Shown here piece by piece: positions 31,304 through 38,537 of a stretch of DNA of 43,124 nt. Source of the stretch: Actinomycetes bacterium (GTDB lineage: Bacteria > Actinomycetota > Thermoleophilia > Solirubrobacterales > Solirubrobacteraceae). The DNA is taken from contig JAJZDA010000008.1 in assembly GCA_021851525.1 (NCBI GenBank), positions 1-43,124 of the forward strand, in the 5' to 3' direction. The position numbers and the translations under genes are program-made. Every line of letters starts with the position of its first letter. Positions within the stretch are counted from its first letter, which is position 1. The notes under the pieces were generated by a model. It made no database searches, had not been told where the DNA came from, and worked only from the letters and a program-made list of their open reading frames with translations.

Positions 31304-32584
31304 ATGGCGACCCGCTACCTCAAGCATCCCAACCCACCCACCACCGAGGCGACCGAGGAGCTGAGGACCCGCGTCTCGGAGATCCTCAGGGACATCGAGT
31401 CCGGCGGACTCGATGCCGTCAGACGCTACTCCCGGGAGCTCGACAACTGGAGCCCCGATGACTTCGTGGTCTCCGATGCGGAGTTCGAGCGTGCCTCCGC
31501 GGGGCTGGACGACGGGATCAAGCAGCACATCGCGTTTGCGCAGAACCAGATCCGCACCTTTGCGACGGCGCAACGGGGCACCGTGCGGGAGCTTGAGGTG
31601 GAGGTCGGCGAGGGGGTGCTGCTGGGTCACCGGTTGATCCCGGTCAACGCCGTCGGTGCGTATGTGCCGGGTGGCCGCTACCCGATGCTGGCCTCCTCGT
31701 TCATGACGGTCCTCGTCGCCAAGGTCGCCGGGGTCAAGCAGGTTGTGGCCACCGCGCCGCCGCAGCGCGAGCGGGGGATCCACCCGACGATGCTGTACGC
31801 GATGCGGACCTCCGGAGCCGATGCCGTGCTGTGCCTGGGCGGGGTGCAGGCTTTGGCGGCCATGGCGTTCGGGTTGATCGACGGACTCGCTCCGGTCGAC
31901 ATGCTGGTCGGCGCCGGGAACGCCTTCGTCGCGGAGGCCAAGCGCCAGCTGTTCGGGCGCGTGGGAATTGACCTGCTCGCCGGACCCACCGAGGTGCTGG
32001 TGATCGCGGATGCCTGCGCCGACCCGCGCCTGGTCGCAACTGACCTGCTTGGGCAGGCGGAGCACGGGCCCAACTCCCCGGCCGGCTGCATCGCGATCGG
32101 CGAGGACGTGGCCCGCGCGGTGGCGGCGGCGGTGGAGGATCTGCTGGAAACGTTCCCGACGGCTGATGTTGCCGGACAGGCGTGGCGCAACCACGGCTGG
32201 ATCGCGATCGCCGAGGACGACGAGGAGGCGGTCGCGATCGCCGACGCCGCCGCCGACGAGCACCTCGAGGTGCAGGTGTCCGAGGACAAGCTCGACTGGT
32301 ATCTGCAGCGTCTCACCAACTACGGCTCGCTGTTCCTTGGGGACCAGGCGACGGTGGCATACGGGGACAAGGCGGTTGGTACCAACCACGTCCTGCCTAC
32401 CTCACGGGCGGCGCGGTACACCGGTGGCCTGTGGGTCGGGAAGTTCCTGAAGACCTGCACCTATCAGCGTCTGACGCCGCAGGGCACGCGACTCGTCGCG
32501 CCCGCAGTGGCGGCGATCAGCCATGAGGAGCACTTCGAGGGTCACGCGATGACCGCCGAGGTCCGACTGGCGAGCCTCGCGTAG
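31304..32584 (+). CDS. Histidinol-dehydrogenase-like enzyme 2 (HpsN-type)
   Basis: Second HisD-superfamily paralogue in the operon, 426 aa and shorter at the N-terminus than the first. The conserved set is complete: Q251/H254 (G-Q-A-E-H-G), E319-H320 (D-E-H-L-E-V-Q), D355 (G-D-K-A-V-G-T-N-H) and H414. A-R-Y-T-G-G-L-W-V-G-K-F-L-K-T is a strong match to HpsN-like dehydrogenases. It is clearly homologous to the first paralogue but divergent enough that the two probably handle different intermediates. AAAGGA lies before the ATG. Its stop is 6 nt before the SDR start. Confidence 0.87.
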   Translation: MATRYLKHPNPPTTEATEELRTRVSEILRDIESGGLDAVRRYSRELDNWSPDDFVVSDAEFERASAGLDDGIKQHIAFAQNQIRTFATAQRGTVRELEVEVGEGVLLGHRLIPVNAVGAYVPGGRYPMLASSFMTVLVAKVAGVKQVVATAPPQRERGIHPTMLYAMRTSGADAVLCLGGVQALAAMAFGLIDGLAPVDMLVGAGNAFVAEAKRQLFGRVGIDLLAGPTEVLVIADACADPRLVATDLLGQAEHGPNSPAGCIAIGEDVARAVAAAVEDLLETFPTADVAGQAWRNHGWIAIAEDDEEAVAIADAAADEHLEVQVSEDKLDWYLQRLTNYGSLFLGDQATVAYGDKAVGTNHVLPTSRAARYTGGLWVGKFLKTCTYQRLTPQGTRLVAPAVAAISHEEHFEGHAMTAEVRLASLA

Positions 32585-32590
32585 CTGCAG

Positions 32591-33346
32591 ATGAGCGATC
32601 CCTGGCGGCTGGATGGGCGTGTGGCGCTGGTGATCGGCGCCGGCCGCGGCCTGGGTCGCGGCTGCGCGATCGAGCTCGCCCGTGCGGGCGCCAGGGTGGT
32701 CCTGGTCGCCCGCACCGAGGCGGAGCTCCAGGACGCCGCTGCAGAGGCCGGCGGTGAGGCGGTTGCGATCACCGCCGACGTCACCGAGCCGAGCGAGGTG
32801 CGCCGCGTGGTGGACGCCGCCGGGGAGCTGGGGGACCTGCGCGTGCTGGTCGCCGCGGCCGGCACCAACCGGCCCGGCCCCGCGCGGGATTACCCCGTTG
32901 CCGACTGGGACCTGCTCTTCAACCTCAACGTGCGCGCCACGTTCCTCGCCTGCCAGGCCTTCGGCGGTTCGCTGCTCACGCGCGGGGCGTCAGGCTCGAT
33001 CGTGACGATGTCCTCTCAGATGGGCTCGGTCGGCTACCCGGGTCGCGTCGCCTACTGCGCGAGCAAGCACGCGGTCGACGGCATGACCCGGGCGCTCGCG
33101 GTGGAGTGGGCGAGGGCGGCGATCCGGGTCAACGCGGTGGCGCCGACGTTCGTCGAGACACCCCTGACCCGCGAGTGGCTCGAGGATCCGCAGTTCCGAG
33201 CTGAGGTCGTGGAGCGGCGACTGCCGACGGGCGCGCTGGCCCAGGTTGAGGACGTGGCCCGCGCCGTTCGCTACCTCGCGTGTGACGCGTCCAGCAGCGT
33301 CACCGGACATGTCCTCAGGGTTGACGGTGGCTGGACCGCCTGGTGA
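32591..33346 (+). CDS. Short-chain dehydrogenase/reductase
   Basis: Classical SDR of 251 aa. The cofactor motif G-A-G-R-G-L-G is at residues 17-23, D-V-T near 63 fits nucleotide binding, A-A-A-G near 90 corresponds to NNAG, S142 (S-S-Q-M-G) and Y-C-A-S-K form the catalytic Ser-Tyr-Lys set, and the C-terminal V-D-G-G-W is typical. An Arg after the first strand would suggest NADP, but this cannot be settled by eye. Last gene of the co-directional block. Probably oxidises or reduces a sugar, polyol or keto intermediate of the pathway. Confidence 0.9.
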   Translation: MSDPWRLDGRVALVIGAGRGLGRGCAIELARAGARVVLVARTEAELQDAAAEAGGEAVAITADVTEPSEVRRVVDAAGELGDLRVLVAAAGTNRPGPARDYPVADWDLLFNLNVRATFLACQAFGGSLLTRGASGSIVTMSSQMGSVGYPGRVAYCASKHAVDGMTRALAVEWARAAIRVNAVAPTFVETPLTREWLEDPQFRAEVVERRLPTGALAQVEDVARAVRYLACDASSSVTGHVLRVDGGWTAW

Positions 33347-33561
33347 GCGCGAACTGCCCGCGACGGCGCTGCCCGCGACGGCGTGCGACGGTCTCCACGG
33401 CTGAGTTCAGCCGCAACCCTGGGGATCGGTCCCGAGACTGACCGGCCCCAGCGCCGGCTGCTTCTGGGCGCGGTGAACCGCTGGGCAGCCGCCGGTGGTG
33501 GCGTGCGCCCCGCCGCGGGCGCCCCTCGCTGCCACGCGGATGCACCGGCCACGGTGCGCAA

Positions 33562-33579
33562 CCGCCGTTGCAACGGCGG
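33562..33579. repeat. 18-bp perfect palindrome
   Basis: CCGCCGTTG is followed directly by its reverse complement. The same 9 bp form the outer arms of the 52-bp palindrome at 11029-11080. Confidence 0.8.
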
Positions 33580-33621
33580 GCGATAGCGCAGGGAATCTTG
33601 CAGGGTCAGCGAAACCGATCA

Positions 33622-33646
33622 GCGAGCGGAACTTGAGTCCGCTCGC
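33622..33646 (+). promoter_or_regulatory. Leader hairpin before the SpoIID gene
   Basis: GCGAGCGGA and TCCGCTCGC form a perfect 9-bp stem with a 7-nt ACTTGAG loop, ending 16 nt before the ATG at 33663. It could lie in the mRNA leader and affect translation. No Shine-Dalgarno is apparent. Confidence 0.5.
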
Positions 33647-33662
33647 GACGTTTCAAGCTTCG

Positions 33663-35246
33663 ATGACTCTGAACGGCACATCACGGACGGTGTCCGCCAC
33701 GACGCGGTTGATCGGCGCGGCGCTGGCCGCCTGCCTGCTGCTGGCGCGACCAGCGACCAGCGCGGCGGCGCCACCCGCCAGCGCCACCCACTTCTACATC
33801 ACCGGCGCCGGCTTCGGCCACGGGATCGGCATGAGCCAGTACGGCGCCGCCGGCTACGCGCTGCACGGCTACACCTACCAGCAGATCCTCCAGCACTACT
33901 TCTCCTCGACCACGATCGGCGCCGTGAACCCCAACCGCAGCGTCACCGTGCTGCTGCGCGAGGGCGCCGCCAGCTTCCGCGGCGCCACCTTCGTGCGCGG
34001 TGTGCGGATCCGGCTCAACCCGCGTGTCAACTACGGGGTGCTGTCGAACGGCACGACCATCAGCGTGATCTCGCGCGGACGCACGATCGTCACGGTTCGC
34101 CCGCCGCTGGTGGTGCGCGCCGCCAGGGGCCTGCTGACGCTGCTGGGGGCGGGACGCTACCGCGGCGTGTTCATGTTCAGGCCCGGTGGTGGGGGTGTGC
34201 TGACAATCAACGCCGTGAGCCTCGAGAACTACGTGCGCGGCGTCGTCGCCGCCGAGATGCCTGCCACCTGGCCCGCGCCGGCGCTCGAGGCGCAGGCCGT
34301 GGCCGCCCGCAGCTACGCGGTCACCGCCGGTGCGGTGGCGGCCGACTTTGACGTCTACGGTGACACCCGCTCACAGATGTACGCGGGGGTTGCGGCGGAG
34401 ACCGCTGCCACCAACGCGGCCGTCGCCGCGACCCGCGGCCAGGTGGTGGAGTACAACGGCCAGCCGGTGGTCACCTACTACTTCGCCAGCTCCGGCGGCT
34501 ACACGGAGAGCGTGCAGAACGTGTGGGCCGGCGTCACGCCTGAGGCGTGGCTGGTGGGGGTGCCTGACCCATACGACGACTCCTTCAACAACCCCTACGC
34601 CCACTGGCTTGACCGCTTCACGGTTGGCGTCGCGGCACACCGGCTCCGCGGTCTGTATCAGGGCACCTTTGAGGGCGTCAACGTCGTCCAGACCGGCGTC
34701 TCGCCACGCGTGGTGCAGGCGCAGGTGGTCGGCACCGGCGGCTTCAGCACAATCTCCGGCACGCGCCTGCAGCAGCTCTTCGGCACGCTCAGCACGGACA
34801 TGCAGTTCGCGACGCTGACTGAGCAGGGGGAGCAGTCGCCCACGGAGGTGCAGGCCAGCACCGCGCCGCCACCGAGCACGCCGCCCGCCGCCACCACCAC
34901 CACCACCACGACCACCACCCCGACCGCTCCTCCCACCACCACGCCGAGCACGACCACAACGGCCACCACCACCACGCCGACGACCACCACGCCGGCAACT
35001 ACCGGCGGGCTGGGGTTGGCCAATGCTGCCAACGTCAGCTCGAGCTACTACTCGGTGCAGGGCACCGTCTATCCGGCGCAGCCGGGCGCGACTGTGGTGG
35101 CGCAGCTCAACCAGGCGGGTGTCTGGACCTCGGTCTCACAGGCGCAGGTGACAGCCTCCGGCTCGTTCGTGATCCCGGTGGCCACGCCGGGCACGTATCG
35201 CGTGCTGCTGGGCTCGATCAACGGCCCGAACATCACGGTTCCCTGA
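33663..35246 (+). CDS. Exported SpoIID/LytB-domain cell-wall protein
   Basis: A 527-aa secreted protein likely acting on peptidoglycan; SpoIID of Bacillus is a lytic transglycosylase. Residues about 1-42 form a signal peptide with an A-x-A site. The G-F-G-H-G-I-G-M-S-Q-Y-G-A segment comes near residue 53, before the core domain, an order I have seen in actinobacterial members. The core holds L-E-N-Y-V-R-G-V-V-A-A-E-M-P and A-Q-A-V-A-A-R-S-Y-A near 190-220, including the expected catalytic Glu, then Y-Y-F-A-S-S-G-G. A Thr/Pro-rich linker (about 405-447) leads to a C-terminal beta-type domain of about 75 aa. Start ATG is chosen just before the signal sequence. Confidence 0.87.
   Translation: MTLNGTSRTVSATTRLIGAALAACLLLARPATSAAAPPASATHFYITGAGFGHGIGMSQYGAAGYALHGYTYQQILQHYFSSTTIGAVNPNRSVTVLLREGAASFRGATFVRGVRIRLNPRVNYGVLSNGTTISVISRGRTIVTVRPPLVVRAARGLLTLLGAGRYRGVFMFRPGGGGVLTINAVSLENYVRGVVAAEMPATWPAPALEAQAVAARSYAVTAGAVAADFDVYGDTRSQMYAGVAAETAATNAAVAATRGQVVEYNGQPVVTYYFASSGGYTESVQNVWAGVTPEAWLVGVPDPYDDSFNNPYAHWLDRFTVGVAAHRLRGLYQGTFEGVNVVQTGVSPRVVQAQVVGTGGFSTISGTRLQQLFGTLSTDMQFATLTEQGEQSPTEVQASTAPPPSTPPAATTTTTTTTTPTAPPTTTPSTTTTATTTTPTTTTPATTGGLGLANAANVSSSYYSVQGTVYPAQPGATVVAQLNQAGVWTSVSQAQVTASGSFVIPVATPGTYRVLLGSINGPNITVP
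34884..35003 (+). repeat. Thr/Pro-rich linker-coding repeat
   Basis: ACC/ACG/ACA triplets dominate this stretch and encode a poly-Thr linker with Pro interruptions in the SpoIID protein, typical of extracellular spacers that may be glycosylated. Confidence 0.85.
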
Positions 35247-35260
35247 GCGCACCCGGGCTT

Positions 35261-35340
35261 CGTCCCGCCGTCCGCTGTCCCGCCCAACCGTCCGCTGTCC
35301 CGCCCCGCCGTCCGCTGTCCCGCCCAGCCGTCCGCTGACC
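35261..35340. repeat. 20-bp minisatellite, four copies
   Basis: Four 20-bp units of the form CGCCC-N2-CCGTCCGCTGTCC fill most of the gap between the SpoIID and exonuclease genes. Units differ at a few positions. Confidence 0.92.
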
Positions 35341-35369
35341 CTCAGCCGCCCGCCGCGCGGGCGGTCCTC

Positions 35370-35375
35370 TAGGCT
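35370..35375 (+). promoter_or_regulatory. TAGGCT -10-like hexamer
   Basis: TAGGCT lies 6 nt before the GTG at 35382, which has no Shine-Dalgarno. It is one of the clearest leaderless-type starts in the window. Confidence 0.5.
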
Positions 35376-35381
35376 GCGGGC

Positions 35382-36257
35382 GTGTCCGGTCCGCTGCTGG
35401 TTGCCGACGTTCCCTTCCTGCTGTACCGCGGGTTCTTCGCGCTGCCCAGCTCAATCCGCGGCGCGCAGGGCAATCCGGTCAACGCGCTGCTCGGAAGCGT
35501 CAACAACCTCCTGCGCGTCGTGCAGGAGGTGGCGCCGCGGGCCACCGTCGCCTGTCTGGGCGCTGAGGATGCGCCCTACCGGGTGGCGCTCTACGGCGGC
35601 TATCACGCCGCCAGGCCGCCGATGCCGCCGGAGCTGCGCTGGCAGTTCGAGCGGGCGCCGGGGCTGCTCGCGGCGCTCGGCTGGCAGGTCGAGCAGTCCG
35701 CGGAGCTGGAGGCGGATGACCTGCTGGGTTCGCTGGCGGCGGTGGAGAGCGCAGCGGGTGGGCGGACGCTGATCCTGACCGGTGACCGGGACATGTACCA
35801 GTGCGTCAGCGCGAGCGTCAGCGTGCTCTACCTCAAGCAGGGCGCCTCCGGCTTTGAGAGCGTCGACGTCGCGGAGGTGCAGCGCCGCTACGGCGTCGCC
35901 CCGGAGCTGGTGCCCGACTTCATCGCGCTGCGCGGAGACCCCTCCGACGGCCTTCCGGGCGCGCCCGGCATCGGCGAGAAGACCGCCGCGCAGTTGCTCG
36001 CTCGGCATGGCTCGCTGGAGGCGGTGATTGCCGCCGGCGCGTCAGAGCGGCCGCGGGTCGCGGCCGCTCTCGCTGAGCACGCGCACGCGCTGCGCGCCTA
36101 CCGTGAGATCGCGCTGCTGCGAACGGTGGATCTCACCCGCCCCGCGGACAACGCGATCGACCACGCCGCGGGCGCCGCGGCAGCCGCCGCGCTGGGCATG
36201 GGCCAGCTCTCCGAGCGGCTGCGGGCCGCTGGCGCCGCGGCGCCGCTCAGGGGGTGA
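35382..36257 (+). CDS. Stand-alone 5'-3' exonuclease (FEN-like)
   Basis: Homologue of the 5'-3' exonuclease domain of DNA polymerase I, without a polymerase part; such proteins remove flaps or RNA primers. Acidic metal-site motifs are seen in A-D-V-P-F-L-L-Y-R near the N-terminus, E-L-E-A-D-D near 108-113 and L-T-G-D-R-D-M near 131-137. The helix-3-turn-helix motif G-D-P-S-D-G-L-P-G-A-P-G-I-G-E-K-T lies near 185-201. Length 291 aa. Start is GTG. Its 3' end overlaps ychF by 11 bp on the opposite strand. Confidence 0.9.
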   Translation: MSGPLLVADVPFLLYRGFFALPSSIRGAQGNPVNALLGSVNNLLRVVQEVAPRATVACLGAEDAPYRVALYGGYHAARPPMPPELRWQFERAPGLLAALGWQVEQSAELEADDLLGSLAAVESAAGGRTLILTGDRDMYQCVSASVSVLYLKQGASGFESVDVAEVQRRYGVAPELVPDFIALRGDPSDGLPGAPGIGEKTAAQLLARHGSLEAVIAAGASERPRVAAALAEHAHALRAYREIALLRTVDLTRPADNAIDHAAGAAAAAALGMGQLSERLRAAGAAAPLRG

Positions 36258-37326
36258 ACTTGACGGTGATCACGTCACCGTCCTGGATCACGTAGTCACG
36301 ACCCTCGAGGCGCAGCGCGGCGTTCTCCCGCGCGCCGGCGTAACCGCCGAAGCGCACCAGCGCGTCCCAGGAGACGACCTCCGCGCGGACGAAGCCCCTC
36401 TGGATGTCGGAGTGGATCTGCCCGGCCGCGTGCCACGCGGACAGGCCGCGGCGCAGGTGCCACGTCTGCGCGGGCTTGGCCTCCCCGGCGGTGAAGAAGG
36501 CCACCAGGTCAAGCAGCTGGAAGGCGCCGCGCACCACCGTCTGCAGGCCGGACTCCGCCAGCCCGAGATCCGCGCGCATCTCCGCGGCCTCCTCCTCTGA
36601 GAGCGCGCCCAGCTCAGCCTCCAGGCGCGCCGAGACGGCCACCGCGCGCGCTCCCTGCGCCGCCGCGTACTCGGCGATCTGGGCCGGCACCTCACTGTCG
36701 CCCTCATCGACGTTGGCCACGAACAGCACCGGCTTGGAGGTCAGCGAGCCCAGCAGCGTCTGCGCGTCCGGCGCCTCCTCCGGCACCGGCACGGTGCGCA
36801 CCGGCATCCCGGCCTGCAGCGCGGCGACCACCTGCGTCAGCCAGGCGGCCTCGGCGACCGCGTGCTTGTCCCCGGTCTTGGCGGTCTTCGCCACGCGCTC
36901 CAGCCGCCGCTCGGCCTGCTCGAGGTCGGCGTAGATCAGCTCCGTCTCGATCGTCGCGATGTCACGCATCGGGTCCACGCTGCCCTCGGAGTGCACGATC
37001 CCGCTGTCCGTGTGGGCGCGCACGACGTGCAGCAGCGCGTCGGTCTCACGGATGTTGGCCAGGAACTGGTTGCCCAGCCCCTCACCCCTGTGGGCGCCGG
37101 CCACCAGGCCGGCGATGTCGTGGAAGGCGATCGTGTCCCACACGATCTTGGAGGCGCGCACCGTCTGCGCGACCTGCTCCATGCGCTGATCCTTGACCGG
37201 CACCACGGCGATGTTCGGCTCGATCGTGGTGAACGGGTAGTTGGCAGCCTCCGCGGCCACCCCGGTCAGCGCGCTGAACAGCGATGACTTGCCGGCGTTC
37301 GGCATCCCGACGATCCCGACCTTCAT
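36247..37326 (-). CDS. ychF: Redox-regulated ATPase YchF
   Basis: Obg-family P-loop NTPase that prefers ATP and is linked to ribosomes and oxidative stress. G1 is G-M-P-N-A-G-K-S-S near residues 7-15, G3 is D-I-A-G-L-V near 70 with the following [10 protein letters not shown], and the N-V-D-E motif near 202 replaces N-K-x-D, consistent with relaxed nucleotide specificity. A TGS-type C-terminal domain ends [12 protein letters not shown]. Product is 359 aa. The ATG at 37326 overlaps the upstream PAP2 gene stop (ATGA), so I prefer it over the GTG at 37335. Confidence 0.96.
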   Translation of the reverse strand: MKVGIVGMPNAGKSSLFSALTGVAAEAANYPFTTIEPNIAVVPVKDQRMEQVAQTVRASKIVWDTIAFHDIAGLVAGAHRGEGLGNQFLANIRETDALLHVVRAHTDSGIVHSEGSVDPMRDIATIETELIYADLEQAERRLERVAKTAKTGDKHAVAEAAWLTQVVAALQAGMPVRTVPVPEEAPDAQTLLGSLTSKPVLFVANVDEGDSEVPAQIAEYAAAQGARAVAVSARLEAELGALSEEEAAEMRADLGLAESGLQTVVRGAFQLLDLVAFFTAGEAKPAQTWHLRRGLSAWHAAGQIHSDIQRGFVRAEVVSWDALVRFGGYAGARENAALRLEGRDYVIQDGDVITVKFTP

Positions 37327-37835
37327 CGCGGCCACACCTTCGCCACGGCGCTGCCCAGCAGCGCGCCGGTGGCCACGTCACTGGGGTAGTGCACGCCCAG
37401 GTAGGGGCGGCTCACCGCAAAGCTCGCCGCGGCCGCGTAGAACAGCGGCGCGGCGGCCGGCAGCGCCCGCGCGTAGGTGCCGGCGGCGGCGAAGGAGGTG
37501 GTCGAGTGGGCGCTCGGGAAGGAGAGGTTGGAGACCACTGCGGAGAGCGCCGGCAGCCCCTCCAGCTGCGGGCGCGCCCGGCGCACGCTGCGCTTGATCA
37601 CGAAGTTCAGCCCGTAGGCGAAGGCGGTTGCCTGCAGACCGTGCCGCCACGCCCGGCGGCGCTCCGGGCGGCGTGAGAGCGCCAGCCCGCACGCGCCCAG
37701 CGCGAACCAGCAGGCGGCGTGCTCACCGGTGCGCGAGAACCCCGCGACCGCGCGCTCCAGGCGCGGGTCACCGTGCCCGCGGGTGCGCATCGCCAGCAGC
37801 AGGCGCCGGTCAAGCGCCATGAGCGTCTCTGACAC
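37323..37835 (-). CDS. PAP2-family membrane phosphatase
   Basis: Integral membrane phosphatase of the PAP2 superfamily, 170 aa. The three active-site motifs are visible: K-R-S-V-R-R-A-R-P near residue 80, P-S-A-H-S near 108, and S-R-x5-H-Y-P-S-D near 142-152. Substrate may be phosphatidate, diacylglycerol pyrophosphate or undecaprenyl pyrophosphate. Several short hydrophobic segments support membrane location. Start GTG 37835; an ATG at 37820 is possible. Coupled to ychF. Confidence 0.9.
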   Translation of the reverse strand: MSETLMALDRRLLLAMRTRGHGDPRLERAVAGFSRTGEHAACWFALGACGLALSRRPERRRAWRHGLQATAFAYGLNFVIKRSVRRARPQLEGLPALSAVVSNLSFPSAHSTTSFAAAGTYARALPAAAPLFYAAAASFAVSRPYLGVHYPSDVATGALLGSAVAKVWPR

Positions 37836-37843
37836 GGAGGGTC

Positions 37844-38062
37844 TCAGAACCCGATGCGGTGTTCGTCGCTGTCGACCAGCAGGTAGTCCACGCGCTTGAC
37901 GTCCAGCACGATCGTGCCGTCCTCGGCGGCCAGCTCATGCCAGCCCTCGCCGCGGGTCAGGGCATCGCGCAGCCGCTGCAGCTCTGCGCCCGCCACGCGC
38001 GCCGCGAGCACCTGCCCGCCGTGAAAGCCGATGCTGATCTTCTGGGGCCTGTCACTGCTCAT
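37844..38062 (-). CDS. Small uncharacterised protein
   Basis: A 72-aa product I cannot assign. It starts with S-S-D-R-P-Q-K-I-S-I-G-F-H-G-G and ends with a beta-rich block, I-V-L-D-V-K-R-V-D-Y-L-L-V-D then H-R-I-G-F, suggesting a small compact beta fold. It lies between epimerase and PAP2 genes on the same strand with an 8-bp gap to the latter, so it is probably co-transcribed with the PAP2/ychF pair. Coding status is supported by position and composition rather than by homology. Confidence 0.65.
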   Translation of the reverse strand: MSSDRPQKISIGFHGGQVLAARVAGAELQRLRDALTRGEGWHELAAEDGTIVLDVKRVDYLLVDSDEHRIGF

Positions 38063-38112
38063 CTGACACTCCGCTTCGCTGTTTTGCTCGGGTCGGTTGG
38101 TCTGCGTGGCGC

Positions 38113-38520
38113 TCAGTGGGGCGCCGGCTCAACGATCTCTGTCAACACCCCGCCGCAGGCGGAGGGGTGCAGAAAGGCTACGCGGGAGCCGCGAATCCCG
38201 GTGCGCGGGGTCGCGTCGATCAGCCGCACGCCGGCGGCGCTCAGCGACGCCAGCGCGGCGTCGATGTCCGCCACGCGGTAGGCCACGTGGTGCAGCCCGG
38301 GCCCGCGCTGCTCCAGAAAGCGCGCCACGCCGCCGCGCTCATCGAGCGGCGCGATCAGCTCGACGTGGGACTCACCGAGGTCAAACAGCGCCGCCTCCAC
38401 GCCCTGTGATTCGACGGTCTCACGGTGCACGAGCTGGAGGCCCAGCACGTCGCGGTAGAACGGGATCGCCTGCTCCAGGCTGGCCACCGCCACGCCGGTG
38501 TGATCGATCGCGCTGAGCAT
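38113..38520 (-). CDS. mce: Methylmalonyl-CoA epimerase
   Basis: Interconverts (S)- and (R)-methylmalonyl-CoA in propionate metabolism. It is a VOC-superfamily protein: I-D-H-T-G-V-A-V near residue 5 gives the first metal His, H-V-E-L near 52 a further ligand, H-H-V-A-Y near 75-79 another, and the C-terminal L-T-E-I-V-E the Glu. Length is 135 aa. ATG 38520 is preferred because AAGGTGGA lies 7-8 nt upstream; the GTG at 38532 would place that site in the gene. It follows the nicotinate phosphoribosyltransferase gene closely. The mutase genes are not in the window. Confidence 0.92.
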   Translation of the reverse strand: MLSAIDHTGVAVASLEQAIPFYRDVLGLQLVHRETVESQGVEAALFDLGESHVELIAPLDERGGVARFLEQRGPGLHHVAYRVADIDAALASLSAAGVRLIDATPRTGIRGSRVAFLHPSACGGVLTEIVEPAPH

Positions 38521-38537
38521 CGCTCGGTCCACCTTGC

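Larger units (their letters stand above)
33347..33662. other. Non-coding region before the SpoIID gene
   Basis: This 316-bp gap has no convincing gene. It contains a perfect 18-bp palindrome (33562-33579, CCGCCGTTG/CAACGGCGG) and a leader hairpin close to the SpoIID start. Short direct repeats of GCCCGCGACGGCG occur near 33356-33385. I do not recognise a known riboswitch. Confidence 0.6.

Noticed and set aside
28430-32584. Biosynthetic histidinol dehydrogenase (hisD)
   Set aside because: Two copies, no histidine genes beside them, an ABC importer in the operon, and D-K-A-x-G-T-N-H in place of the HisD D-Y-x-S-G pattern argue for a catabolic HisD-like enzyme.
22293-33346. Recently acquired genomic island
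   Set aside because: No integrase, tRNA, direct repeats or visible GC or codon change at either edge.
33347-33662. Riboswitch (c-di-AMP type) ahead of the cell-wall gene
   Set aside because: Such elements precede some actinobacterial wall hydrolase genes, but I could not match the conserved core here; only a simple hairpin is visible.
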